64,000 nt of DNA, taken from the NCBI GenBank assembly GCA_964454975.1, contig CAYVVD010000006.1:91553-155552 (forward strand), in the 5' to 3' direction. This stretch comes from CAYVVD01 sp964454975 (GTDB lineage: Bacteria > Bacteroidota > Ignavibacteria > Kapaibacteriales > UBA2268). How positions within the stretch are numbered: the stretch's first letter is position 1; every line of letters begins with the position of its first letter. A program made the position numbers and the translations under genes. Below are positions 9,859 to 19,004 of the stretch, piece by piece. A model generated the notes under the pieces. It searched no databases and had not been told where the DNA came from. It worked only from the letters and a program-made list of their open reading frames with translations.

Positions 9859-11355
9859 ATGAAAATTCTACTGCTCATACTTTCATTTATTTATATTCTG
9901 CCGGCACAACAGATTGATACGACGAAACAAGTCAATCAAAACAGGATAAAAGAACTCCAGGCAGACTTAAAAGCATTGATTAATAATCCTGACCTTGCTT
10001 CAGCGGGTATCGGTATTTCAATTCTATCCTTAGAATCCGGTGAATTCTTCTTTAATTACAATGAAAATAAAAATTTCTTACCTGCCTCAACACTAAAGAT
10101 TTTAACTTCAGCTGCGGCATTAAAATATCTTGGCCCCGAGTTCAGATTTAATACAGCATTTTACCTGGATGGCGAAATTGACCAGGGTGGTGTTTTCAGG
10201 GGAAATGTTATCCTTCGGGGTAACGGCGATCCTTCACTAAACAAAGCTTTTTATTCTGATCCTTTTTCATTCATGGATAAATTTATTGATAAACTCGATT
10301 CACTCGGGATCAAATCAATCAGAGGCAATTTAATCGGAGACGATGAGTATTTTGATGAGGCTTATTATCCATCCGGTTGGGCGTTAGATGACCTGCAATA
10401 CGAATATTCATCACAAGTAAATGCTCTGTCTGTTAACGGTAATTCCATCGATATTACCATTTCACCGGGCGATTCGATTGGTTTGCCAGGCTTGCTGGAC
10501 ATTTACCCTGAAAATAGTTATGCTGCAATTGTTAATCTCATAAACACCGTGGAAAAAAATGAAGTTAGCGGTATAAACCATTTGCGTGAATACAATACAA
10601 ACCTAATCGAGATTGTTGGCGATATTGCTTATGACTCTCTGAAAAAAAACAAAATAACATTAAGGTCAACAATTGAGAACCCAACGCTTTTTCTTTTAAA
10701 CGTACTGAAAGAAAAATTTGAAAAGAGAAACATATATTTCAGGGGACTTGTAATCGACGGAAGCGATTATTTTGGTAAAATTGACCTGTATAAACTTACA
10801 CCTTTATATGACCATATCTCACCACCACTGTCTGAAATAATAAAGCTGCTAAACTCTAGAAGTGATAATCTTGCTGCTGAAATGGTTCTAAAAACTATAG
10901 GCAAAGAAATGACCGGTGACGGAAACTTTGCCAATGGACTGATTTATATAAGAGAATATTTGCAAAATGCAGGAATTCCAAAAGAAAAGGTATTTATTGC
11001 AGACGGTTCGGGATTGTCGAGGCTGAACCTGTTTGCACCAAAATACCAGATAGACCTGCTTGCTTTTCTATACAGAGGTGCAAATAAAGAAGTATTTTTG
11101 AACTCTTTGGCAAGGCCCGGTAAAGAAGGAACCTTAAAACGCAGGATGAAAAATTCACTGGCAGAGGTTAATGTTTATGCAAAGACAGGCTCTATGAATA
11201 GTGTTTCATGCCTATGTGGTTATGTAATGACAAGAGATAAAGAGATGCTTGCATTTTCTATTATGATAAATAATTTTACAGGTCCGCCTGCTTTGGCAAC
11301 TAATTTGCAGGATTTAATCTGCATGAGGCTGGCTAGTTTCACAAGGAAGAATTGA
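9859..11355 (+). CDS. dacB: D-alanyl-D-alanine carboxypeptidase/endopeptidase (PBP4, DacB-type)
   Basis: This 498-residue S13-family serine peptidase trims or cleaves D-Ala-containing peptidoglycan cross-links in the periplasm. All three penicillin-binding motifs are visible: S77-T-L-K80, S335-D-N337 and K442-T-G444, with the large insert between the first two that is typical of PBP4. The start at 9859 gives a clean signal peptide (MKILLLILSFIYILPAQQ); a TTG six codons upstream is less likely. The stop overlaps the next start (TGATG), so an LprI-like small protein is translationally coupled to it. It is divergent from htpG. Confidence 0.95.
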   Translation: MKILLLILSFIYILPAQQIDTTKQVNQNRIKELQADLKALINNPDLASAGIGISILSLESGEFFFNYNENKNFLPASTLKILTSAAALKYLGPEFRFNTAFYLDGEIDQGGVFRGNVILRGNGDPSLNKAFYSDPFSFMDKFIDKLDSLGIKSIRGNLIGDDEYFDEAYYPSGWALDDLQYEYSSQVNALSVNGNSIDITISPGDSIGLPGLLDIYPENSYAAIVNLINTVEKNEVSGINHLREYNTNLIEIVGDIAYDSLKKNKITLRSTIENPTLFLLNVLKEKFEKRNIYFRGLVIDGSDYFGKIDLYKLTPLYDHISPPLSEIIKLLNSRSDNLAAEMVLKTIGKEMTGDGNFANGLIYIREYLQNAGIPKEKVFIADGSGLSRLNLFAPKYQIDLLAFLYRGANKEVFLNSLARPGKEGTLKRRMKNSLAEVNVYAKTGSMNSVSCLCGYVMTRDKEMLAFSIMINNFTGPPALATNLQDLICMRLASFTRKN

Positions 11356-11801
11356 TGCTAATAATAATATATTTCTTTCTTGCTTATTCGATTTCGATTG
11401 CGCAAGACACAGTATTGACACAATCTGATGTTTTTAGCTTTCATCCGATTGATTCATCGTATGAAGAGTGTACAAAAAACTGGGTTAATGAACTTGAGTG
11501 GGGGCAATGCATTATTTCTCATAGAAGTTTGTGGCAGAATGAACTTGATAAATACTATGAGTTGCTTCTTACAAGCCTTGACTCCACTAATATCGGATTA
11601 CTTAAAAAATCCCAGGCATCATGGGATGAATATCTTAAAAATTATGAAAGAATATGGATCACATTATTATATGACAACGAGTCTTACAGCATTACGGAAA
11701 GGTTCACTTCTGCCGAGAGCTTCATGTTGAAAATAAAAGAAAGGGCGATCAACCTTCGTAAGCTCTATTACACATTCAAGAAAAAGAAACCCGGGGAGTA
11801 A
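11355..11801 (+). CDS. Exported LprI-like (DUF1311) protein
   Basis: This 148-residue protein begins with a signal peptide (MLIIIYFFLAYSISIAQ). Its core resembles the N-terminal domain of lysozyme-inhibitor LprI-like proteins: a Cys pair spaced through YEECTKN and WGQCIIS, then a helical W...L..YY.LL segment and a QASWDEYLK motif near residues 90-100. In the family this alpha-helical domain is periplasmic or surface-exposed, and some members bind lysozyme; that function is not proved here. Its ATG overlaps the dacB stop (TGATG), suggesting a partner in cell-wall remodelling or protection. It ends 13 bases from the convergent T9SS gene. Confidence 0.7.
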   Translation: MLIIIYFFLAYSISIAQDTVLTQSDVFSFHPIDSSYEECTKNWVNELEWGQCIISHRSLWQNELDKYYELLLTSLDSTNIGLLKKSQASWDEYLKNYERIWITLLYDNESYSITERFTSAESFMLKIKERAINLRKLYYTFKKKKPGE

Positions 11802-11814
11802 TATCCTTCATTTC

Positions 11815-14800
11815 TTATTTTTTCAGGAATTTAATAGTGTATTTATTCTTTCCATTTTCAATACCTATGAAGTAAATACCTGCGTTAAAACCACTGATAT
11901 CAAATTCTTGTATTTCCGAAACAAGGATATTAGTCATTATCAGTTTCCCGCTTGCATCTGATATTTTTGCTGTTTTACCTAGTAAAGACACGTCAAATAT
12001 GTTTAACCTTAGCTTATCAACTGCCGGCACCGGGGTTGCAGATACAATGCCTTTAATTTCAGAAGAAACGCTTGTAGAAGGCTCTGTCCTGAATGTGAAT
12101 ACCTGAGACCAATCTCCGTAACCTCCATCGTTCCATCCACGGACTCTCCAATAGTAATCTGTGTCTGGATCTAATTTATTCAATAGTTTGATTTTCGTGT
12201 TGGAGATTTTATCTTTTTCATATTCTAATTCGTTAAAGCCATTATCAGTCGATAGTTGTAAGTGGTAATATTCACTATAGCTATCATCCTTCCATTCCAG
12301 ATTTGGTCTTGTAGGTATATTTTCCACATTGTCTAATGGCGAGACTAATGAAATTGTTCCCGGCAGAGGTCTTACTTTGTACTCAATAACATCTGACCAG
12401 GGCCCAGGGTTCTTGTAGTTCTCAGCACGTACTCTTACAAAATAAACGCTCCCGGGTGCTAATGGTGAATCTACCCGGTATTTTGTATCGAGCAGTCCAT
12501 CTACATTAATAAATAAATTTGAAAAATCATCTTCTGCAGAAATTTGCAATGTATATGAGGAAACCGGATTTATTTCATATTGATACTTTGCTCCGGTCCA
12601 GGCGAAGTAAGCCAGAGCTTCACCGTCAATCACATTCTCCATAGGTATTATAAAATTTGGGGCTTTAGGAATGGGGACACCTGTAAAGAAAGACCATATT
12701 TCAGATTCAACCTGCTGGTGTGAAATGCCTGTCATAACTTTCCAGTGGTAAAGCGTATTATCTTCAAGACCTTCAATTATTGATTCTGTATTATTTGTAT
12801 TGCCGGTAGCTACGGGGTTTTCTAAATCACCGTCTTTGAAAACAGTGACTGAATAGGCGCTTGTGGGTATTGGCAGCCATTTAAATGTAACTGTTGTACC
12901 AAGTCCTGTAATTAAATTAGCAGGCTCCAATAGTTGTGGGGGTGTTGGGAAAATTTGTACTGGCTCTTTGCCATATTCAAGAAGATATTTAGTGTTAAAC
13001 ATTAAATTATTGTATTCAAATTCATTCCCGTTTGAATATCTGACAATGATTTTGTCAATAGTTTCTGCATCGCCAATACCGAAATGCAGCTCGTTTGTTG
13101 CCTGGGATGCACGGGCAGTTATAACAGTACCCGGCAAGTCCCTTACAAATTGCATTGCGCCAATATTAAATCTGACCGATGCACCAAAAGCATCATTACT
13201 TACATTATCAAGGGGTGAACCTTTAAGCCTGAAAGTAATCCAGTTTCCCTTTTCGCTCAGATTGTTCTTATAGAGCTTTGTGTATTCCTGGTTGCTTGCG
13301 ATTAAAAGGTCGAGGTCTCCATCTCCATCATAATCAATCCTGACAGGCGACCATGCGCCGTGAATGGGTTCCATGAATTTCCATGTAACATCCTCAAGTT
13401 CATATTCATTTGATTTGCCGGTATTAAAGTATAGCCGGGAGAACCGGTCTGCACCGGTTCCTTTTTTATCATAAGAATACTGGCAATGGAAGAGGTCAAG
13501 CAATCCATCCTGGTTAAAATCACCCCATACAATTCCAGAATTCATCTCAAAGAATTTTAGCCCTGAAATTGCAGTATAATTTGAATATTTTGCTCCGGGA
13601 AGTCCGGTGTTCTTAAAAATCAGTGATGGGTTAGATACAGCACCGCGCCAATCAGGATGGCCTAAGTTGCCAACAGCAAGGTCCATATCCCCGTCATTAT
13701 CAAAATCACCCCAGTCCGAGCCCATGCCATGCCCGAAATACTGCGGTGCAGAAGTTGGAACACCTCGAACACCCGTTTCCTGTCCGACATCTGTAAATGT
13801 GCCGTCTCCGTTATTTCGGTGTAGCAGGTCCGGTGCTAACCTGTAAGTAGCGACAAATACATCGGGCAAACCATCGCTGTTATAATCACATATACTTGCA
13901 CCCCATGTGTCATAATATGGAGCTGGTTCAGCAGCACTTATACCGGATGTCCCCGTAACATCTTCAAATTTTCTATTACCAATGTTCTTAAAGAGTTTAT
14001 CAGGATAGTACGTTTCATTGCCATTAACTGAATTACGGCCATAAGCGACAAACAAATCAAGAAGGCCATCTCTGTTATAGTCAAAAAACATTGGTGTTAC
14101 AGTAGGTTGGTCGAGTACAATTACCCCGTCAGTTTCTTCGGTAAATGTACCATCGCCATTGCCCCAGTAGATTTTATCATTACCCCCACCGCGCATAGCA
14201 AAACAATCGAGACTGCCGTCATTATCCATATCAGCCCAGACAGTGCTTTGAGCTGTTATATTGAATTGTGATGAGACATTAGTAAATGTGCCGTCACCAT
14301 TATTCTGGAAAAATGAAGAACCGACGGCAACATCATCATATCCATCTCCATTCCAGTCGGCAACGCTGATTAATGCACCGGATATAGGGTTGCCATCATC
14401 ATTAACAAGTCCTGCATCAACCGTGACATTCTCAAATTGTGGATAAGGCGGCTTGAGTGAAGATTCGAAAAAGGGATAATCATATTCAACAAAAAGTCTA
14501 ATCAGAAAGTCACCGGGGGCGCGGTAATAAACACCGGGGAACCCGAGTGTGTTATTATTATTCGGGTCCATCCACCAGGAATTTAATGGATCGCCGGCAG
14601 AATTATCGTCATATCCAAAGAAGGGCCCGTTTGGTTTCATTCTGTGTTGAATTAATATCCTGTCAAAACCATCGCATCGTAAGCCGGGTGTTTCAAACTC
14701 ATACCATCCGGGATTCCCTGGGTATTCTACTTCTATTGGTTCGTATATCGTATTGTAGTCCAGCACCCACATCGTAGGTGCAACAGCGCCTTCTGCAGGA

Positions 14801-15027
14801 TCGCCCACAATATAGATTGTGTCTTTTGCTGCCTGGTTTCCTGCCAGGTAAATCCTGATTTTTTTAATATCGCATGGCCCGTCAGGCTTTAGCATTACAG
14901 TTTCTTCATAATCCGACCTATATGAATAATTCGCGACCGGGTTGCCATTATCGTTTTTTATCTCGATTTCTTGTGAATAAGAAAATCCGGAAGAAATAAT
15001 TATAAAGATTAAAATAAGTAAAAGCAT
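11815..15027 (-). CDS. Secreted VCBS/FG-GAP propeller protein with ASPIC/UnbV and Fn3-like domains, T9SS cargo
   Basis: This protein of about 1070 residues has a signal peptide (MLLLILIFIIISSGFSYSQ); the ATG at 15027 has GAGG seven bases upstream. After an N-terminal beta domain (about 20-185), a long run of FG-GAP/VCBS repeats with DxDxDG-type calcium loops (ADMDNDGSLD, DWGDFDNDGD, IDYDGDGDLD) occupies about 195-620. An ASPIC/UnbV domain follows (FGASVRF ... GTVITARASQATNELHFGIG, about 620-690). Three fibronectin-III-like modules (about 710-985) and a T9SS type A sorting domain (about 990-1070, ending YTIKFLKK) complete it. Family knowledge places such CRTAC1-like proteins on the cell surface; ligand unknown. 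It is a monocistronic gene convergent with the LprI-like gene. Confidence 0.88.
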   Translation of the reverse strand: MLLLILIFIIISSGFSYSQEIEIKNDNGNPVANYSYRSDYEETVMLKPDGPCDIKKIRIYLAGNQAAKDTIYIVGDPAEGAVAPTMWVLDYNTIYEPIEVEYPGNPGWYEFETPGLRCDGFDRILIQHRMKPNGPFFGYDDNSAGDPLNSWWMDPNNNNTLGFPGVYYRAPGDFLIRLFVEYDYPFFESSLKPPYPQFENVTVDAGLVNDDGNPISGALISVADWNGDGYDDVAVGSSFFQNNGDGTFTNVSSQFNITAQSTVWADMDNDGSLDCFAMRGGGNDKIYWGNGDGTFTEETDGVIVLDQPTVTPMFFDYNRDGLLDLFVAYGRNSVNGNETYYPDKLFKNIGNRKFEDVTGTSGISAAEPAPYYDTWGASICDYNSDGLPDVFVATYRLAPDLLHRNNGDGTFTDVGQETGVRGVPTSAPQYFGHGMGSDWGDFDNDGDMDLAVGNLGHPDWRGAVSNPSLIFKNTGLPGAKYSNYTAISGLKFFEMNSGIVWGDFNQDGLLDLFHCQYSYDKKGTGADRFSRLYFNTGKSNEYELEDVTWKFMEPIHGAWSPVRIDYDGDGDLDLLIASNQEYTKLYKNNLSEKGNWITFRLKGSPLDNVSNDAFGASVRFNIGAMQFVRDLPGTVITARASQATNELHFGIGDAETIDKIIVRYSNGNEFEYNNLMFNTKYLLEYGKEPVQIFPTPPQLLEPANLITGLGTTVTFKWLPIPTSAYSVTVFKDGDLENPVATGNTNNTESIIEGLEDNTLYHWKVMTGISHQQVESEIWSFFTGVPIPKAPNFIIPMENVIDGEALAYFAWTGAKYQYEINPVSSYTLQISAEDDFSNLFINVDGLLDTKYRVDSPLAPGSVYFVRVRAENYKNPGPWSDVIEYKVRPLPGTISLVSPLDNVENIPTRPNLEWKDDSYSEYYHLQLSTDNGFNELEYEKDKISNTKIKLLNKLDPDTDYYWRVRGWNDGGYGDWSQVFTFRTEPSTSVSSEIKGIVSATPVPAVDKLRLNIFDVSLLGKTAKISDASGKLIMTNILVSEIQEFDISGFNAGIYFIGIENGKNKYTIKFLKK

Positions 15028-15136
15028 GTTTTCCTCAATTGACTGATATTGGAATAACAAATAAACATATCAATTGATGAGAAAGTTTCCAAATTTCGGG
15101 GAATTTAATTAGAGGTTAATGAAGAATTAATAGGTA

Positions 15137-15158
15137 GAGCCACACGACTGTGCAGCTC
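15137..15158 (-). other. Unassigned hairpin in a 230-base intergenic stretch
   Basis: On the minus strand GAGCTGCAC and GTGTGGCTC can pair over nine positions, two of them G-U wobbles, around a four-base loop. On the plus strand the same wobble positions become mismatches, so the structure favours a minus-strand RNA. It lies about 100 bases past the redoxin stop and upstream of the VCBS gene. No T run follows, so it could be a processed 3' end or a leader element; nothing decides between them. Confidence 0.3.
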
Positions 15159-15258
15159 CTTTTAATTGAAATTCTGGTCAATATTGTTTTGTTATCAATC
15201 TATCGTTACGATTGAATTTGTGCATTTTGCGTTTGTTTTCTAATAAACTACTGACAAT

Positions 15259-15870
15259 TTATTTATACTTAACAGAACATCCGTAGGGTTTGGTTACACT
15301 CTTTACATCAGGTTTTGTGCCATTCAAATATGAATTAAGAAGAGCATCAATGTAATTTTTTGAATTTTTAACATCCTCAACATTTGTTGAAGGTGTGTCA
15401 TCAATTGCGCCTGCATAAACAAGCTTTCCTTCGGGATTAATTACATACATGTGCGGTGTTGTTTTAGCTCCGTATGATTTGCCTACTTTTCCGGATACAT
15501 CAATTAGGTATGCAGTCATTGCAGCCTCATAGTCGCTGATTATTTGGTTAATTTCTTTCGCATCAAAATGTCCTTGTTTGCTTTCGGCAGATGAACATAT
15601 ACTTAACCAAACTACACCTTTGGCTGTCAGCTTTTTCTGTAGCTTTTGCATGTTTTCGGAATCATAGTGCTTTTTAACAAACGGGCAATCAAAATTTATC
15701 CATTCAAGAATTACCCATTTCCCTAAGAAATCAGAAAGTTTATGAAGTGTGTTTTTGCTGCTGTTCAGTTCAAATCCGGGTGCAGGTTTATTAATTTCTG
15801 CCTTGTGATGTTCGGCAGAAGAGATTATGGGAATTATTGCGAACAGTACAATTGCAATTGCTTTTCTCAT
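15259..15870 (-). CDS. Exported thioredoxin-fold redoxin with a single active-site cysteine
   Basis: This 203-residue protein has a signal peptide (about 1-18) and an AhpC/TSA-redoxin fold. The active-site segment is FDCPFVKKHY, with Cys62 and no second cysteine in CXXC position, so it is not a classical thioredoxin. Other cysteines are at 92 and 198 (PYGCSVKY near the C-terminus), which could serve as a distant resolving residue. TTPHMYVI carries the cis-proline loop. Family members of this kind are annotated only as redoxin or thioredoxin-like. Its ATG overlaps the TAA of the DsbD-N-like gene, with GGAGG at the end of that gene, so the two products probably act together in the cell envelope. 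Confidence 0.82.
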   Translation of the reverse strand: MRKAIAIVLFAIIPIISSAEHHKAEINKPAPGFELNSSKNTLHKLSDFLGKWVILEWINFDCPFVKKHYDSENMQKLQKKLTAKGVVWLSICSSAESKQGHFDAKEINQIISDYEAAMTAYLIDVSGKVGKSYGAKTTPHMYVINPEGKLVYAGAIDDTPSTNVEDVKNSKNYIDALLNSYLNGTKPDVKSVTKPYGCSVKYK

Positions 15871-16688
15871 TATTTTTCCTCCATCTTCAAAGAGTTTTTA
15901 ATATAAATAGCTTTTTTATAATTTTTCCAGTTTTTGGTGCTGATTACAATACCTTCAATAATCTCAGGCATTTCAATTACAAAGTCATCCTCCCAAACTT
16001 TGATTATTAGAGCTCCATCCTCATAATCAATCTCTTGCTTTTTTCCATTGCTTAAATATCCGGATTGATATGATAAAAATGTTACATCCCCGGTGTATGC
16101 TTCTTCAACAGCGTATATTTTAAAAACAACATGCCCATTAAAAGTTTCTAATTCTGTCTTAAGACTATGATTATAATCCGGAATTCTTGCCTGGTAAGTG
16201 AAAAATTCATTTAGATAATTTATATTACTGCCAGATTCGGTATTTTCTGAAATTACAACTGTCAGAGTATCTTTTCCGGGAAGGCATATCTCCTTGCACA
16301 CTAGCCAACTGACTGTGAATTTAATTTCAAGCGGAAGCACAATTTGTTTGTTCGATTTTAACTCGGCAAACAAGGTTACTTCTTTTGCATAACCAAAATT
16401 GGTGATATCATCAGTAGTAAATATTTGGGGTATAGGCCAGTTAACATTGTTTACCTGAATATCACCGGGATTGAGGAGTTCAATTTTAGTAGGCAATCCT
16501 GCATCGCCGGGATTGCGCCAGTATATGTGCCAGCCGTCTTTAATCATAAATCTGAAAGCCACCTTAATATTTTGTTCACTACCGGATTTATTATAAAATG
16601 GAAGTGCTTCAACACTTACCAGGGAATCTGCCGTATATGCAGATTCAAAGCTTAAAATTAGAGATAATATGATAACAAGTAGCTTCAA
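15870..16688 (-). CDS. DsbD N-terminal-domain-like exported protein
   Basis: This 272-residue exported protein matches the periplasmic immunoglobulin-like domain found at the N-terminus of DsbD: IKDGWHIYWRNPGDAGLPT near 49-67 and SWLVCKEICLPG near 127-138, with Cys131 and Cys135 in the place of the DsbD-alpha redox pair. It has no DsbD membrane domain and no C-terminal thioredoxin domain, so it is a free-standing version. Translation appears to begin at a TTG (16688), since no ATG precedes the signal peptide KLLVIILSLILSFESAYTA. It overlaps the single-Cys redoxin gene by one base. A role in passing electrons to or from that redoxin is an inference. Confidence 0.8.
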   Translation of the reverse strand: MKLLVIILSLILSFESAYTADSLVSVEALPFYNKSGSEQNIKVAFRFMIKDGWHIYWRNPGDAGLPTKIELLNPGDIQVNNVNWPIPQIFTTDDITNFGYAKEVTLFAELKSNKQIVLPLEIKFTVSWLVCKEICLPGKDTLTVVISENTESGSNINYLNEFFTYQARIPDYNHSLKTELETFNGHVVFKIYAVEEAYTGDVTFLSYQSGYLSNGKKQEIDYEDGALIIKVWEDDFVIEMPEIIEGIVISTKNWKNYKKAIYIKNSLKMEEK

Positions 16689-16755
16689 ATGATAAAATCG
16701 ATTAATAAAACGGTTTACGGATTAGGCTATTTTATACATATGTTTCAAACAAAAA

Positions 16756-16778
16756 AAGGCAATCATTATGATTGCCTT
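16756..16778 (-). terminator. Rho-independent terminator of the temptin-like gene
   Basis: AAGGCAATCA and TGATTGCCTT form a perfect 10-bp stem with a 3-base loop. On the minus strand it is followed by a run of seven T and then GTTTG. It lies 27 bases past the stop of the minus-strand temptin-like gene and separates it from the DsbD-N-like gene downstream. Confidence 0.88.
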
Positions 16779-16804
16779 AAATATAAGCGATTATTTTTAA
16801 ATTT

Positions 16805-17470
16805 CTATTTAATATAAAATACTTTCTCGAACCTCGCATTGTTGTCTACCCAGAAGCGAATTAAATATGTCCCCTGAGGAACAGTAGCTCCGGAATAGCT
16901 CGTGGCGTTCCATGCCAGGCCGGCGTTTCCTTCAGGTAGATAATCATTTAGCAAACTAGTTATAAATTCGCCATTCAGATTGTAAATATCAACCTGGACT
17001 TTACCGGCATGTTTGACATTAAATTTAATTTCAACTGTTTCATTAAACGGATTAGGAGATATTGATTCAATTTTTACTGCAATCTCGTCGAATATGTTGG
17101 AAAGAACAGGTGTTACATTTTCATCACCTGGATTTCCTACACTTCCGGGATCTCCGGGGGGAGGGTCGCCAATTTTCCATGTTCCCTCAGGATCGAGTAA
17201 CTCCTCTCCATTAGTAAAACCATCGCCATCAGAATCAATCATTGCTAGGGTTTCATTCCAGTTCACATTATCACCGGCTAAAAAATTCTCTCCAACTTCT
17301 TTACCAAAGTCGTTTAGAGGCAGGCCGCCTGTTGAGTTATCGTGGCAATTTAAGCAACCTCTTACTGAACCGTTCGGAATCTGGAAAGGCCTGAATGAAC
17401 GGGCATCCACAGATTCAATTATTCCCAAAACTGAGAATAAGACAAGATAAATAAGTAACTTTGTGTGCAT
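16805..17470 (-). CDS. Temptin-like secreted protein with a CXXCH motif and T9SS sorting domain
   Basis: This 221-residue protein has a signal peptide (about 1-23), then FQIPNGSVRGCLNCHDNS with a CLNCH motif at 39-43, LNDFGKEV, a tryptophan-containing stretch, and the Ca-binding-type segment DSDGDGFTNGEEL at 79-91 followed by DPEGTW. This order (IPNG, Cys, N.FG, W, DSDGDGFTNG.ELGDP) is that of the temptin-like domain. A Pro/Gly-rich linker (about 100-118) leads to a T9SS type A domain (about 130-221: ISPNPFNETVEI ... YLIRFWVDN). CXXCH could bind haem c or just form a disulfide; with a single motif and the temptin context this is undecided. Cell-surface or secreted location is expected. It has its own terminator. 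Confidence 0.82.
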   Translation of the reverse strand: MHTKLLIYLVLFSVLGIIESVDARSFRPFQIPNGSVRGCLNCHDNSTGGLPLNDFGKEVGENFLAGDNVNWNETLAMIDSDGDGFTNGEELLDPEGTWKIGDPPPGDPGSVGNPGDENVTPVLSNIFDEIAVKIESISPNPFNETVEIKFNVKHAGKVQVDIYNLNGEFITSLLNDYLPEGNAGLAWNATSYSGATVPQGTYLIRFWVDNNARFEKVFYIK

Positions 17471-17542
17471 ATTAATCCTTAATTTGTTTTTAAAATCTCT
17501 TAATTAACACTTGAGATGAAGAAAAGTTAATTACAATTTATT

Positions 17543-18946
17543 TTGAAATCAGTTTTAATTCTAATACTGCCATTTATCATTTTCCCGGCAATTTCCCAAA
17601 AAGAATTTTCTGCAGATATTTCTATTGCTACAGGATTAAGCACTTCTTCAGGCAGTTTTGCTGATTTACCGGGAATTCCGAACTGCTGTCCTGAGTTTTC
17701 ACAATCCACAGGATTTCTTAAATCACTTGAGGGGACTGTGGGGCGTAAGCATTCTAATGAATTCGGAATCAGCATTTATGCCGGAATTGAATTTGATGAT
17801 ATTAAAATGCGTGAAACAGAAGCCGAAGTATTGAACGTGGGGGGGCTCCCATTCAACGGCAAGTTCGAACATGTGATGAACTTTAATTATACCGGGTATT
17901 ATGCAGGTGTTTCTGCAGATTATTCCACTGTTGAAAATATGAATATGAGCCTTGGCCCAACGCTATATTTCTCAAACCATGTACAATTCAGCCAATATGA
18001 GAGGATTATCTACCCTGAAGACAGAGGTGTATTTATCGATACAGAAACTCGTACAAGGAATAGATACTCCGGCAGACTGACAGATTCTATCGGAATGGTA
18101 ATTGGACTGGCAGGAGGGATCGAGTATGCATTTCCGCTAAATAATATTCGCAGTTTTGAGATAGTCCCTAAATTCCGCTTTCATATTCCATTTAATTCAT
18201 TGTATAATGATATTTTATGGCGCAAATATAATCTTACACTTGGATTTTCCATTAGGTATAATCTCGGATTGTCTGATATTCAGGATACCCTTGAAATTCC
18301 TTCAAAGACGGAACCGGAAGATCCGGTTGTTAATCTGTATGCAGAAGATAGAAGTTTACTCATTGAAGTGGGCAAATATACTTATGTTGCGATAGGTAGC
18401 GGAGACTATTTCTCCTGTCTTAAATCAGAATCTGCAAATAAAAGATTCCGTTTCAAAACTCAAACAAGCGATATTAAACTGCAAGTTGATTGCAATATAA
18501 ACGATGTAAAATCCTGGACCTTGAAGCTGACAAATACTTCAGGAGAAATTAGCGAAGTGGCAGGAATTGGCAAACCGGTTGAGATAAGCATAAGCTTGAA
18601 AGATAATTACTTTGAAGAAAAACCGGAAGATTTCACAGCAGAGTTAACCCTTGAAACTAATAAAGGCAATATTATAACAAGAACAGAGTTTGAGACTGAA
18701 GTTGTTCATTCAGATGTTTCTGAGACGTTCACTCTCATTGAGCTGGTGGATCTCGAAAACCCTGCAATACCACTGGATAAAATTAAAACAATCAGACCTG
18801 CATCAGAATTTAAAATACCTCTTGAAAGCATTATCCCTTCCCATCTTCTCGAAAGTGGGAAATGGAAAATCTTACCCGGAAGATTCAATGTTACACCTGA
18901 GTGCAGTTCTTCCCAATTGATTTATGTATCATGGCAAGGGGATTAA
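17543..18946 (+). CDS. Unrecognised exported outer-membrane-type protein
   Basis: I do not recognise a family. The 467-residue protein starts with a good signal peptide (KSVLILILPFIIFPAISQ) behind a TTG codon; no in-frame ATG lies near, so TTG is the likely start. Residues about 20-240 show alternating aromatic/polar strands with many Tyr and Gly, like an outer-membrane beta-barrel, and include a paired-cysteine PGIPNCCPEF motif near 45-54. From about 260 on the composition changes to a soluble, beta-rich part with YTYVAIGSGDYFSCLKSES and repeated strand-turn patterns; no OmpA peptidoglycan-binding motif is present. It is divergent from the temptin-like gene. Surface or periplasmic structural role is only a guess. 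Confidence 0.72.
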   Translation: MKSVLILILPFIIFPAISQKEFSADISIATGLSTSSGSFADLPGIPNCCPEFSQSTGFLKSLEGTVGRKHSNEFGISIYAGIEFDDIKMRETEAEVLNVGGLPFNGKFEHVMNFNYTGYYAGVSADYSTVENMNMSLGPTLYFSNHVQFSQYERIIYPEDRGVFIDTETRTRNRYSGRLTDSIGMVIGLAGGIEYAFPLNNIRSFEIVPKFRFHIPFNSLYNDILWRKYNLTLGFSIRYNLGLSDIQDTLEIPSKTEPEDPVVNLYAEDRSLLIEVGKYTYVAIGSGDYFSCLKSESANKRFRFKTQTSDIKLQVDCNINDVKSWTLKLTNTSGEISEVAGIGKPVEISISLKDNYFEEKPEDFTAELTLETNKGNIITRTEFETEVVHSDVSETFTLIELVDLENPAIPLDKIKTIRPASEFKIPLESIIPSHLLESGKWKILPGRFNVTPECSSSQLIYVSWQGD

Positions 18947-19004
18947 ATTATTGCCATTAATTTTAATAACTCATCTGCTTATAATAATTTGCATGCTGTT
19001 CTGA

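Noticed and set aside
13302..13532. Short frames inside the VCBS/ASPIC gene
   Set aside because: Several frames of 60-80 codons result from the regular DxDGDG repeats; none has a ribosome site or conserved motif.
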